From assembly GCA_946482585.1 (NCBI GenBank), contig CAMLSI010000299.1:1-6733 (forward strand): a DNA stretch of 6,733 bases, given 5' to 3'. This stretch comes from an uncultured Lysobacteraceae bacterium (GTDB taxonomy: Bacteria > Pseudomonadota > Gammaproteobacteria > Xanthomonadales > Rhodanobacteraceae). The notes beneath the pieces were generated by a model. The model was not told where the DNA came from. It made no database searches and worked only from the letters and a program-made list of their open reading frames with translations. Position numbers and translations under genes: made by a program. This document shows positions 1 to 5,377 of the stretch, in pieces (position 1 is the stretch's first letter; the number at the start of each line of letters is the position of its first letter).

Positions 1-292
1 TGCGGATGCCGGAATCGCCGCGCTCGAGCTCCTGGCAGATCAGGCCGTAGCTCACGGCATTCATGCCGGCGCAACCGTAGTCGGTCGGCAGGCTGGAACC
101 GAGCAGGCCGAGCTCGGCCATTTCGGGAATCAGGTCGGTCGGGAACACGCCCTTGTCGAAGCAGTCGCCGATGATCGGGAGCACGCGTTCATCGGTGAAG
201 CGCGCCACGGTGTCCTGCACCATGACTTCCTCGTCGGACAGCATCGAGCGGACATCGTAGAGATCGTAGGGATTGAGCGTGCTGGCGGCCAT
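1..292 (-). CDS. gcdH: Glutaryl-CoA dehydrogenase, N-terminal part (cut by window edge)
   Basis: The visible 97 codons start at the ATG at 292-290 and run off the left edge. The protein belongs to the acyl-CoA dehydrogenase family, FAD flavoenzymes of the cytosol. Glutaryl-CoA dehydrogenase oxidises and decarboxylates glutaryl-CoA to crotonyl-CoA in lysine and tryptophan breakdown. Seen here is the N-terminal helical domain: a lead-in with YDLYDVRSMLSDEE (residues 9-22), then LIPEMAELGLLGSSLP (54-69), and SYGLICQELERGDSGIR at 81-97. The ELERGDSG stretch and the preceding MAELGLLG are typical of the glutaryl-CoA dehydrogenase branch rather than short-chain enzymes. The catalytic glutamate and FAD-contact residues lie outside the window, so the substrate call rests on N-terminal similarity. 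A GGAA lies about 5 bases before the start. The gene is divergent from the deacetylase at 521. Confidence 0.85.
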   Translation of the reverse strand, partial: MAASTLNPYDLYDVRSMLSDEEVMVQDTVARFTDERVLPIIGDCFDKGVFPTDLIPEMAELGLLGSSLPTDYGCAGMNAVSYGLICQELERGDSGIR

Positions 293-342
293 GGAAATTC
301 CGGATTTCGCGCGGGATACGAAGGGAAAATGAAGCGACGGGA

Positions 343-358
343 GCCCTGAACCCAGGGC
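343..358. repeat. Perfect 6-bp inverted repeat in the divergent intergenic region
   Basis: GCCCTG and CAGGGC are separated by the four bases AACC. As RNA this is a compact GC-rich stem-loop in the probable leader of the leftward dehydrogenase gene, 51-66 bases before its start codon. It could be a leader hairpin or a half-site pair for a regulator. A chance repeat is also possible at this base composition. Confidence 0.4.
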
Positions 359-366
359 AGCGCGGC

Positions 367-372
367 ATTCTA
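367..372 (-). promoter_or_regulatory. Candidate -10 box for the glutaryl-CoA dehydrogenase gene
   Basis: On the minus strand this reads TAGAAT, five of six matches to the sigma-70 consensus, about 75 bases before the ATG at 292. No good -35 box is found 16-18 bases upstream (the hexamer at 17 bases is GTGAAG). Transcription would begin near 360, which would put the 343-358 hairpin at the extreme 5' end of the message. This is a weak candidate, judged by eye. Confidence 0.25.
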
Positions 373-431
373 GCGGCGCCCCCGGCAAACTTCACCCGCG
401 CCGCGATTGGCTCCGGCGATCCCGATGAAAT

Positions 432-450
432 TGGCGCCAGCATGGCGCCA
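432..450. promoter_or_regulatory. Doubled palindrome, possible operator
   Basis: Two identical 8-bp palindromes, TGGCGCCA at 432-439 and 443-450, are separated by GCA, so the whole 19-bp block is itself an inverted repeat. The centres are 11 bp apart, about one helical turn. The block lies between the divergent dehydrogenase and deacetylase genes, upstream of the possible -10 at 486-491. The position and symmetry fit a binding site for one or two regulator dimers. No known operator consensus is recognised, so this is inference from symmetry alone. Confidence 0.35.
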
Positions 451-485
451 CCGGCCGCCCGCGTGCCGTCGCGGCGGTTGCTGCG

Positions 486-491
486 TATGAT
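486..491 (+). promoter_or_regulatory. Candidate -10 box for the deacetylase gene
   Basis: TATGAT matches the sigma-70 -10 consensus at five of six positions and stands out in a GC-rich stretch 29 bases before the ATG at 521. No convincing -35 hexamer is seen at the proper spacing (GTGCCG at 463-468). It would give a leader of about 20 bases, just long enough for the GGGAG at 512-516. Confidence 0.3.
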
Positions 492-511
492 GCCGGCCGG
501 CTCGATCGCGC

Positions 512-516
512 GGGAG
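512..516 (+). promoter_or_regulatory. Ribosome binding site of the deacetylase gene
   Basis: GGGAG lies four bases before the ATG at 521. It supports that start over the in-frame-shifted ATGs upstream at 442 and 488. Confidence 0.55.
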
Positions 517-520
517 CGCC

Positions 521-1348
521 ATGCAGGTTCCGATTCTCACCTATCACGGCGTGAACATCGCCGGCAACGACTACGCCGACAACGATCACGTCGCGTTTGC
601 CGCCGATCTGGAGCTGATCCATGCGCTCGGGCTGCGCATCGTGCCGCTGCACTGGGTCGTCGACCAACTGCTGGGCCGCGCGCAGCGCGACCTGCGCGGT
701 TGCGTCGCGCTGACCTGCGACGACGGCAGCAATTTCGACTACGACGATCTCGCTCATCCGGCCCACGGTCCGCAGACCGCGTTCTACACGGCGCTGCGTG
801 CATTCCGCACGCGTCACGGCGAGCGCGCGCAGCCCGATCTGCACCTGACCGCTTTCGTGATCGCCGATCCGGCCGCGCGCAGGCGCATGGACGAGCAATG
901 TCTGGTCGGGCGCGACTGGATGCAGTCGCGCTGGTGGCGCGCGGCACAGGACAGCGGCCTGATCGCGATCGAGAACCACAGCTGGGATCACAACCATCCG
1001 TGCCTGGCGAGCCCGGGCCCGCACGGCCTCGCGCGCGGCGATTTCCACGCCGTCGCCACCGAGGCGCAGGCCGAATTCGAGATCGCACAGTCGCAGCACT
1101 TCCTCGCACAGCAGCTGGCGCCGCACGCGCCGCGGCTGTTCTGCTATCCGTTCGGGCACGTGAACGATTTCCTGCGCACCGACTGGCTGCCGCGCCGCGG
1201 CCCTGCCGTCGGCCTCGACGCCGCGTTCGGCGACGGCGCCGCCCCGGTCACGCCCGCATCGGATCGCTGGAACGTGCCGCGCTATGTCTGCGGCTGGCAC
1301 TGGCGTTCGTCCGACGCGCTGCGCGCCATCCTCGCCTCAGCGGCCTGA
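521..1348 (+). CDS. Polysaccharide deacetylase (CE4 / NodB-like) family protein
   Basis: This 275-residue protein is read as a metal-dependent carbohydrate esterase-4 enzyme that removes N- or O-acyl groups from a glycan. Three family motifs are in order. The opening strand is VPILTYHGV (3-11). Motif 1 is TCDDG (65-69), giving a catalytic base at D67 and a metal ligand at D68. Motif 2 is HSWDH (153-157), giving the two histidine ligands. CYPFG at 208-212 stands where many members have a proline-rich motif 3. All metal ligands are therefore present. The protein begins directly at the first core strand, with no signal peptide or membrane segment, so it should be cytosolic, unlike cell-wall deacetylases. 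The start is supported by GGGAG at 512-516. It is divergent from the dehydrogenase and 103 bases before the broken dioxygenase gene. The substrate is unknown; an unusual acid-rich run, NFDYDD (71-76), follows motif 1. Confidence 0.88.
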   Translation: MQVPILTYHGVNIAGNDYADNDHVAFAADLELIHALGLRIVPLHWVVDQLLGRAQRDLRGCVALTCDDGSNFDYDDLAHPAHGPQTAFYTALRAFRTRHGERAQPDLHLTAFVIADPAARRRMDEQCLVGRDWMQSRWWRAAQDSGLIAIENHSWDHNHPCLASPGPHGLARGDFHAVATEAQAEFEIAQSQHFLAQQLAPHAPRLFCYPFGHVNDFLRTDWLPRRGPAVGLDAAFGDGAAPVTPASDRWNVPRYVCGWHWRSSDALRAILASAA

Positions 1349-1451
1349 GCGACGCCGGCCGGCGCATTTTCTCCTACGAATCTGCACATTTTTCATCGGC
1401 AAGTCTCAGATCGATCACTAGCCTCTGCACTGTCGGCGACGCCACGGTCCG

Positions 1452-2139
1452 TTGCGCTCGATCGCCTGTTCGCTGATTCCGGGCGAAACCGCAGGTCCGT
1501 ATCCGGGCGACGGCACGAACGGACCGGATGCTTTGACGCAATCCGGCATCGTGCGGTCGGATATGCGTTCGAGCTCCGGTGCATCGGGCACACTGACTGC
1601 CGGCGGCGCGCCGCTGACCGTGATCCTGCGCCTCGTCAGCACCGTTTCGGGCTGCACCTCGCTGGCCGGACTCGCGGTCTACCTGTGGCACTGCAACGCC
1701 GACGGCGGCTATTCCATGGATTCATCAGGCGTCAGCGGGCAGAACTATCTGCGCGGCGTGCACGTGACCGATTCGAACGGCGAGGTCACGTTCACGACGA
1801 TCTTCCCGGGCTGCTATTCGGGCCGCTGGCCGCACATGCACTTCGAGATCTACCGCTCGCTCGCGCTTGCGACCTCGGGCACCGACGCCACGCGTGTCGC
1901 AGCTCGCGCTGCCGCAGAACGTCTGCGGCACGGTCCATTCGCAGACCACTCTCTAGCCGGCCAGCGCGCGGAATCTGAGCCAGGTCACCCTCGACGGCGA
2001 CAACGCGTTCGGCAACGACGGCGGCGTGCTGCAACTGGCCAGCACCACCGGCGACAACACGAACGGCTATGCGTCGACGCTGGAGATCGGCGTCGCGATC
2101 GAGGGCAACGACGTGATTTACGCCGACGGCTTCGAATGA
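1452..2139 (+). pseudogene. Broken intradiol dioxygenase-like gene (5' loss, frameshift, amber)
   Basis: Residues read from the TTG at 1452 match exported intradiol ring-cleavage dioxygenase-like proteins: LIPGETAGPYPGDG (8-21), GLAVYLWHCNADGGYS (73-88), NYLRGVHVTDSNGEVTF (98-114) and CYSGRWPHMHFEIY (121-134). By family analogy Y87, Y122, H128 and H130 are the four iron ligands, and all are intact. After TDATR (1884-1895) homology moves to another frame (SQLALPQNVCGTVHSQTTL from 1897). This is best explained by loss of one GT from a GT run near 1893-1898. That frame then meets TAG at 1954-1956 where a tyrosine codon (TAC or TAT) is expected, and continues as PASARNLSQVTL to TGA at 2137-2139, ending DVIYADGFE. 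No signal peptide or ATG is found: the upstream frame is closed by TAG at 1419-1421, and no other frame supplies a leader. Three independent defects make a pseudogene more likely than sequencing error. Which aromatic compound the ancestor attacked is unknown. Confidence 0.85.
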
Positions 2140-2176
2140 GCCGTCGGCGCCGCGGCGCAGCCGCCTGCTGAAATGC

Positions 2177-2713
2177 CTAGAACGCCCCGAGCGCGTGCAC
2201 TTTCGCGAGCAGCGCGCGCTTGTGGTTGTCGTGCAGCGGCTTGTGCCAGTTCACGATGACGTGTTCGTGCTCGGTCTGCACGAATCCGGCGGCGAGCGCG
2301 ACTTCGAGCGCGCGCTTGTCGCCGCAATGGCCGAAGAACGCATCGCAACAGTCCGCATATTTGCGGAATGCATATTTCAACAGATAGAACCAGAGCCCAC
2401 CCGCGGCGCGCAGCGCTTCGCGCTGCCCGGGCAGCATCAGACGCGCGGTGTCGCCGTCGCTGCAGGAACCGCCCGACAGGTACACGTCGCCGAACGGCAT
2501 CATGTGCGAGAAGCCGGCCAGGTGCAGCGCGCCGTCGGGCGCGCGGTACAGGCCCACGAGATGGCGCGGGATGTTCGGCGGCGGGTGGCCGAACTTGCGC
2601 CGGAACAGATCGGCGACGAGGAAATCGGCGCTGTCGATCTCGGTGATCGTGATGAACCCGTGCAGTTCCGCGGGCAGGATCTCGCGGGAATCGAAATGTT
2701 CGCCACTGTGCAT
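2177..2713 (-). CDS. Conserved protein of unknown family, possible GNAT fold (paralogue A)
   Basis: I do not recognise this 178-residue protein by name. It has no signal peptide or membrane helix and looks cytosolic. It aligns without gaps over 160 residues with the product of the next gene upstream (2758-3252), with about 59 identities by my hand count. The C-terminal half suggests a GNAT acetyltransferase layout: a strand (DVYLSGG, 76-82), a helix (GGLWFYLLKYAFRKY, about 105-119), a strand (DAFFGHC), a helix after CGDKRAL with AAGF, and a closing strand (HVIVNWHK). The canonical acetyl-CoA loop is not evident, so activity is not assigned. Conserved features shared with the paralogue are TE.D near the N-terminus, GD...LxGG...DGD, QREAL.A.GGL, and CGD.RAL followed by GF. 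The start at 2713 is backed by GAGG six bases upstream. It lies 44 bases after its paralogue and converges on the dioxygenase remnant. Confidence 0.75.
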   Translation of the reverse strand: MHSGEHFDSREILPAELHGFITITEIDSADFLVADLFRRKFGHPPPNIPRHLVGLYRAPDGALHLAGFSHMMPFGDVYLSGGSCSDGDTARLMLPGQREALRAAGGLWFYLLKYAFRKYADCCDAFFGHCGDKRALEVALAAGFVQTEHEHVIVNWHKPLHDNHKRALLAKVHALGAF

Positions 2714-2719
2714 GTGCAG

Positions 2720-2723
2720 CCTC
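2720..2723 (-). promoter_or_regulatory. Ribosome binding site of paralogue A
   Basis: On the minus strand GAGG lies six bases before the ATG at 2713-2711. It supports this start and an 18-residue N-terminal lead before the region conserved with paralogue B. Confidence 0.5.
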
Positions 2724-2757
2724 GATCGGAATCAGATTCGGTCGGACGCCGTCGCGC

Positions 2758-3252
2758 TCAGAACGGCATGAAGCTCTTGGCCTTCGCGACGAGCTCGCGC
2801 TTACGCCGCGCGGTCGGCTCGCGCGTCCAGTGCACGAGCAGGTATTCGATGCCGGTCTCGCCGAAGCCGAGCTTCGGCGTCGTCTGCAGGGCGCGCGCGT
2901 CGCCGCAGCACGTGAAAATGGCTTCGCAGCGCGGCCCCCAGCGTTCGAAGCCGTAGCGCAGGGTCGCGAGCATGAGGCCGCCATAGGCCTTGAGCGCTTC
3001 GCGCTGCACGTCGCTCAGCGTGCGCAGCAGATCGCCGTCGGTCGCCGCGCCACCGGCCAGGAAGATGTCGCCGCAATCGGTGAAGTGCACGTAGCTCGCC
3101 GGCACGAAACTGCCGTCGCCGCGCTTCCAGAACGCGACCACGTGATGCGGGAAATCCGGCGCCGGCGCCTTGTAGTTGCGCTGGAACAAGCCTTCGGCGA
3201 ACGGCGGTCCCTGGTCGACTTCGGTGACGTGAATGAAATCGTCGATGCTCAT
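2758..3252 (-). CDS. Conserved protein of unknown family, possible GNAT fold (paralogue B)
   Basis: This 164-residue soluble protein belongs to the same unnamed family as the 2177-2713 gene and is its tandem upstream paralogue, about 37% identical over 160 gap-free positions. Visible motifs are FIHVTEVD (6-13), GDIFLAGG with a following TDGD, QREALKAYGGL, CCGDARAL, LGFGETGIEYLLVHW and a basic tail RRKRELVAKAKSF. The order of helices and strands from GDIFLAGG onward resembles the C-terminal half of GNAT N-acetyltransferases, but no clear coenzyme-A loop is seen. The start chosen is the ATG at 3252 because the shared region begins only four residues later. An in-frame ATG at 3288 would add 12 residues, and neither has a strong ribosome binding site. 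The open frame extends further back to 3474 but overlaps the Sel1-like gene, so that extension is rejected. It lies 101 bases after that gene on the same strand and may share its transcript. Confidence 0.75.
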   Translation of the reverse strand: MSIDDFIHVTEVDQGPPFAEGLFQRNYKAPAPDFPHHVVAFWKRGDGSFVPASYVHFTDCGDIFLAGGAATDGDLLRTLSDVQREALKAYGGLMLATLRYGFERWGPRCEAIFTCCGDARALQTTPKLGFGETGIEYLLVHWTREPTARRKRELVAKAKSFMPF

Positions 3253-3353
3253 GGGCTGATCCGGACGAACGGCCTGCGATGGTCGCATTGCGCTGCCGTA
3301 GCGACAACAACTCCGGGTCGCCGTCCTGGGGCCGGCTCCTGGGCGGCGCGGAT

Positions 3354-4298
3354 TCAGCGCGCGCAACAGGCTCGCCAGAGCGCATCGCCGCGGCGCCGCG
3401 CCTCGGCGAGCTGCGCCGCATCGAGCGGCTGCGCCAGCGCCTGCAGATACAGCTCGACGAGCCGCGGCGGCCACTGCCGGCCGAGATCGGTGCGCGCGAA
3501 CGCGTGGAAATCGGCATACGCGGCCAGCGCATCGGCCGGCAGTACGATGCCGTGCGAATACAGATCCGCACGCAATTGCAGCGCGCGCGCATCGCCGGCG
3601 CCGATCGCACGATCGAGGTACTCGAGCGCGCGAGCGCGCCGCGCCGCGGCGTCACCGTCGACGGCGGCTTCGCTCTCGTCGGCGAGCGTGTAACGCGCAT
3701 AGCTCGTCATCGCGGCGACTTCGCCTGCCTCGGCGGCACGCTGCAGCCAGTCGAGCGAGGATTGCGCGCGTGCCGCGTCGATGATCTTCTCGCTGCCCGC
3801 GCAGTGACGATCGAGCTCCGCGTAGCCTTCCTGCAGCAGCAGGATCAGGAATTCCGGCGATGCCGGCTTGCCGCCGATCACCGGCGGCGGTTCGTTCGCG
3901 GCCATGCCGGTCACGATCGACGCTTCGACGGCCTGCGCGCTCATCGGCGCGTAGTCGCGGCACAGCGCGAGCCGTTCGCCGAGTTCGGCCGCCGCAGCCA
4001 TGTCGCCCTCGTTCGCCGCGCGCTCGAGCTGCGCGAGCCGGGCGGCGAAATCCGGCGGCGCCGCAGCCGCAACCGGCTTGCGTCCGGCCTGGGTCGACGT
4101 GACGGACACCGCCTCGTTCGTGGCCGGTGCCGAGATCGCCCGCGCCGCGCCGCGCGCCGGCGATGCAGCCGGCACGACTTCACTCACTGGCGGCGTCACC
4201 GCGGACGCGGCGTGCGGTCGCGGCGTGCGCTGCCACGTCCAGTAGCCCGCCGCGGCCAGCGCCGCAGCGGCCAGGACGGCCGCGGCCGCGGCGCGCAT
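3354..4298 (-). CDS. Sel1-like repeat protein with N-terminal membrane anchor
   Basis: This 314-residue protein has an alanine-rich hydrophobic segment at 1-19 followed by WQR. It should be a signal anchor or an uncleaved signal placing the body in the periplasm. Residues 26-82 form an Ala/Pro/Thr-rich linker. The rest is helical with degenerate Sel1/TPR-type repeats: ARLAQLERAANEGDMAAAAELG (about 86-107), SLDWLQRAAEAGEVAAMTSYARYTL (181-205) and ALEYLDRAIGAGDARALQLRADLY (224-247). Such repeats normally bind proteins or peptides. C113 and C166 could form a disulfide in the periplasm, and the C-terminal pair CC at 311-312 is odd. The start ATG shares its A with the TGA of the 5'-nucleotidase (TGATG), so translation is probably coupled to that gene; a weak GAG lies upstream. 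There are too few repeats to name a partner. Alternative: an outer-membrane stress-related Sel1 protein. Confidence 0.75.
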   Translation of the reverse strand: MRAAAAAVLAAAALAAAGYWTWQRTPRPHAASAVTPPVSEVVPAASPARGAARAISAPATNEAVSVTSTQAGRKPVAAAAPPDFAARLAQLERAANEGDMAAAAELGERLALCRDYAPMSAQAVEASIVTGMAANEPPPVIGGKPASPEFLILLLQEGYAELDRHCAGSEKIIDAARAQSSLDWLQRAAEAGEVAAMTSYARYTLADESEAAVDGDAAARRARALEYLDRAIGAGDARALQLRADLYSHGIVLPADALAAYADFHAFARTDLGRQWPPRLVELYLQALAQPLDAAQLAEARRRGDALWRACCAR

Positions 4299-5230
4299 CA
4301 GCGTCTCGGTTCGTTCGATACGCCGTGCGGCACGTGCCCGGTCGCGACATGTCGCCGCGCCGATTCGACGTTGCTGCGCGAGTCGTCGAAGAAGATGTCG
4401 GCGCCGAAGGCTTCGAGAAACGGTCCTTTGTCGCGCCCGCCGAGGAACAGTGCTTCGTCGATGCGCACGCCCCAGGCGCGCAGGGTCAGGATCACGCGCT
4501 TGTGCGCCGGCGCCGAACGCGCGGTGACGAGCGCCGTGCGGATCGGCGACTGCTCCAGCGGAAACGCGCTCTGGATCCGGTGCAGGGCATCGAGAAAACC
4601 GCGGAACGGGCCACCCGGCAGCGGATGCGCCGCATGCTCGGTCTCGTGCCGATGAAACGCATCGAGGCCTTGTTCCTGCGACACGCGCTCGGACTCGTCG
4701 CCGAACAGCACGGCATCGCCGTCGAAGGCGATGCGCAGCTGCTCCGAGGCGCTCGTCGGCGCCTTCGACGGCAGGATGGTCGCGGCCGCGACGCCGGCCG
4801 CCAGCGCATGCGCGACGTCTTCGGGATGCGCCGACAGGAACACGTCGGCCGCGAACGGCTGGATATACGCATGCGTCGGCGCGCCGTTCGTGAACGCGGC
4901 GCGTTCGATCGCAAGACCGTAGTGCTCGATCGAATTGAAGATGCGCAATCCGGTATCGGCGGAATTGCGCGACAGCAGGATCACCTCGATGCGCGGCGCG
5001 CCGCAGGCGGTCTGGTTGAGCCGCAGCAGTTTCTGCACGAGCGGAAACGCGATGCCGGGGGCGAGCAGTTCGTCTTCGCGGCGCATCTGGTACGCGCGAT
5101 AGGCGTCCAGTCCGTCGCGTTCGAACAGGGCGTGGCTTTCGCTCAGATCGAACAGCGCGCGCGATGAAATCGCGACGACCAGGCGATCGTCGATGCTGTC
5201 GGTCACGACAGGAGTTTCAGTGCTGGACAT
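4298..5230 (-). CDS. Cytosolic 5'-nucleotidase, cN-I type
   Basis: This 310-residue protein matches the bacterial members of the cytosolic 5'-nucleotidase I family, HAD-related enzymes that dephosphorylate nucleoside monophosphates. Near-diagnostic blocks run the whole length: LVVAISSRALFDLSESHALFE (17-37), PGIAFPLVQKLLRLN (58-72), VILLSRNSADTGLRIFNSIE (83-102), QLRIAFDGDAVLFGDESE (164-181), GPFRGFLDALH (207-217), IRTALVTARSAPAHKRVI (230-247), FLGGRDKGPFLEAF (262-275) and IFFDDS (279-284). The DGD at 170-172 is the likely phosphate-handling aspartate motif, with IFFDD as the second metal site. Length and motif order look complete. No signal peptide is present, so it acts in the cytosol. Its stop overlaps the start of the Sel1-like gene. 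Upstream is the repeat-rich gap of 147 bases after the protease. Preferred nucleotide cannot be read from sequence. Confidence 0.92.
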   Translation of the reverse strand: MSSTETPVVTDSIDDRLVVAISSRALFDLSESHALFERDGLDAYRAYQMRREDELLAPGIAFPLVQKLLRLNQTACGAPRIEVILLSRNSADTGLRIFNSIEHYGLAIERAAFTNGAPTHAYIQPFAADVFLSAHPEDVAHALAAGVAAATILPSKAPTSASEQLRIAFDGDAVLFGDESERVSQEQGLDAFHRHETEHAAHPLPGGPFRGFLDALHRIQSAFPLEQSPIRTALVTARSAPAHKRVILTLRAWGVRIDEALFLGGRDKGPFLEAFGADIFFDDSRSNVESARRHVATGHVPHGVSNEPRR

Positions 5231-5270
5231 GGCCGCAGTGTAGCGGCTGAGCGTGATGAAGTGCGCGTGA

Positions 5271-5334
5271 GAAGCGTGGAGCAGCGAGGAGCGAGCGGAG
5301 CTTCCCGGCTCTCGCTCGTTCCTCGTTCCGCTTC
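5271..5334. repeat. Long imperfect inverted repeat between nucleotidase and protease
   Basis: The inner arms CGAGGAGCGAGCGGAGC (5285-5301) and GCTCTCGCTCGTTCCTCG (5308-5325) are complementary apart from about one mismatch and one unpaired base, around a six-base loop. An outer pair, GAAGCG (5271-5276) and CGCTTC (5329-5334), extends the stem with bulges. The left arm is an almost pure purine (plus C) iteration of GCGAG-like units. It may be a transcription barrier between the protease and nucleotidase genes or a dispersed intergenic repeat; no U-run follows on the minus strand. Confidence 0.55.
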
Positions 5335-5353
5335 CGTGTTTCGCGACGACGAA

Positions 5354-5372
5354 GCGAGGGCGGCGCCCTCGC
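5354..5372 (-). terminator. GC-rich hairpin just after the protease stop codon
   Basis: GCGAGGGC (5354-5361) and GCCCTCGC (5365-5372) are perfect 8-bp arms around a three-base loop, beginning five bases past the TAA of the protease at 5380-5378. The position fits a transcription terminator for the leftward protease gene. The following minus-strand bases (TTCGTCGTCG) are not a U-tract, so termination would be weak or need help. The stem may instead protect the mRNA 3' end. Confidence 0.5.
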
Positions 5373-5377
5373 CGCCG

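Larger units (their letters stand above)
293..520. other. Divergent intergenic region
   Basis: This 228-base gap separates the leftward dehydrogenase gene from the rightward deacetylase gene and must hold both promoters. It contains the hairpin at 343-358, the double palindrome at 432-450 and the -10 candidates at 367-372 and 486-491. Open frames that cross it are not coding: they lack a ribosome binding site and family-like sequence. No small RNA or riboswitch structure was recognised. Confidence 0.6.

Noticed and set aside
392..1300. A 302-residue minus-strand open frame opposite the deacetylase gene
   Set aside because: The plus strand carries all CE4 motifs in order. The minus frame shows no family-like sequence and is a composition artefact.
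442..1476. A 344-residue plus-strand open frame overlapping the deacetylase gene
   Set aside because: It is arginine-rich, has no motifs and lies in a different frame from the CE4 protein, which has its own ribosome binding site.
1890..1960. Programmed frameshift in the dioxygenase gene
   Set aside because: There is no clear slippery heptamer with a downstream structure, and the restored frame hits an amber codon 57 bases later, so recoding alone could not give a full protein. The leader is missing as well.
2140..2176. Bidirectional terminator between the dioxygenase remnant and paralogue A
   Set aside because: There is a 12-bp palindrome (GCGCCGCGGCGC, 2147-2158), but it leaves no loop and no U-run follows on either strand. 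At this GC content it may be chance.
3253..3474. Upstream extension of paralogue B to 238 residues
   Set aside because: The extra residues overlap the Sel1-like gene on the same strand, are low-complexity Ala/Arg, and have no counterpart in paralogue A.
3279..5167. Very long plus-strand open frames (458 and 346 residues) opposite the Sel1-like and 5'-nucleotidase genes
   Set aside because: They are arginine-rich antisense shadows of clearly recognisable minus-strand genes. Long antisense frames are expected when third codon positions are mostly G or C.
5231..5270. Promoter just before the 5'-nucleotidase gene (minus-strand TACACT at 5242-5237)
   Set aside because: It has only four of six matches, no -35 box, and lies too close to the start codon to leave a normal leader.
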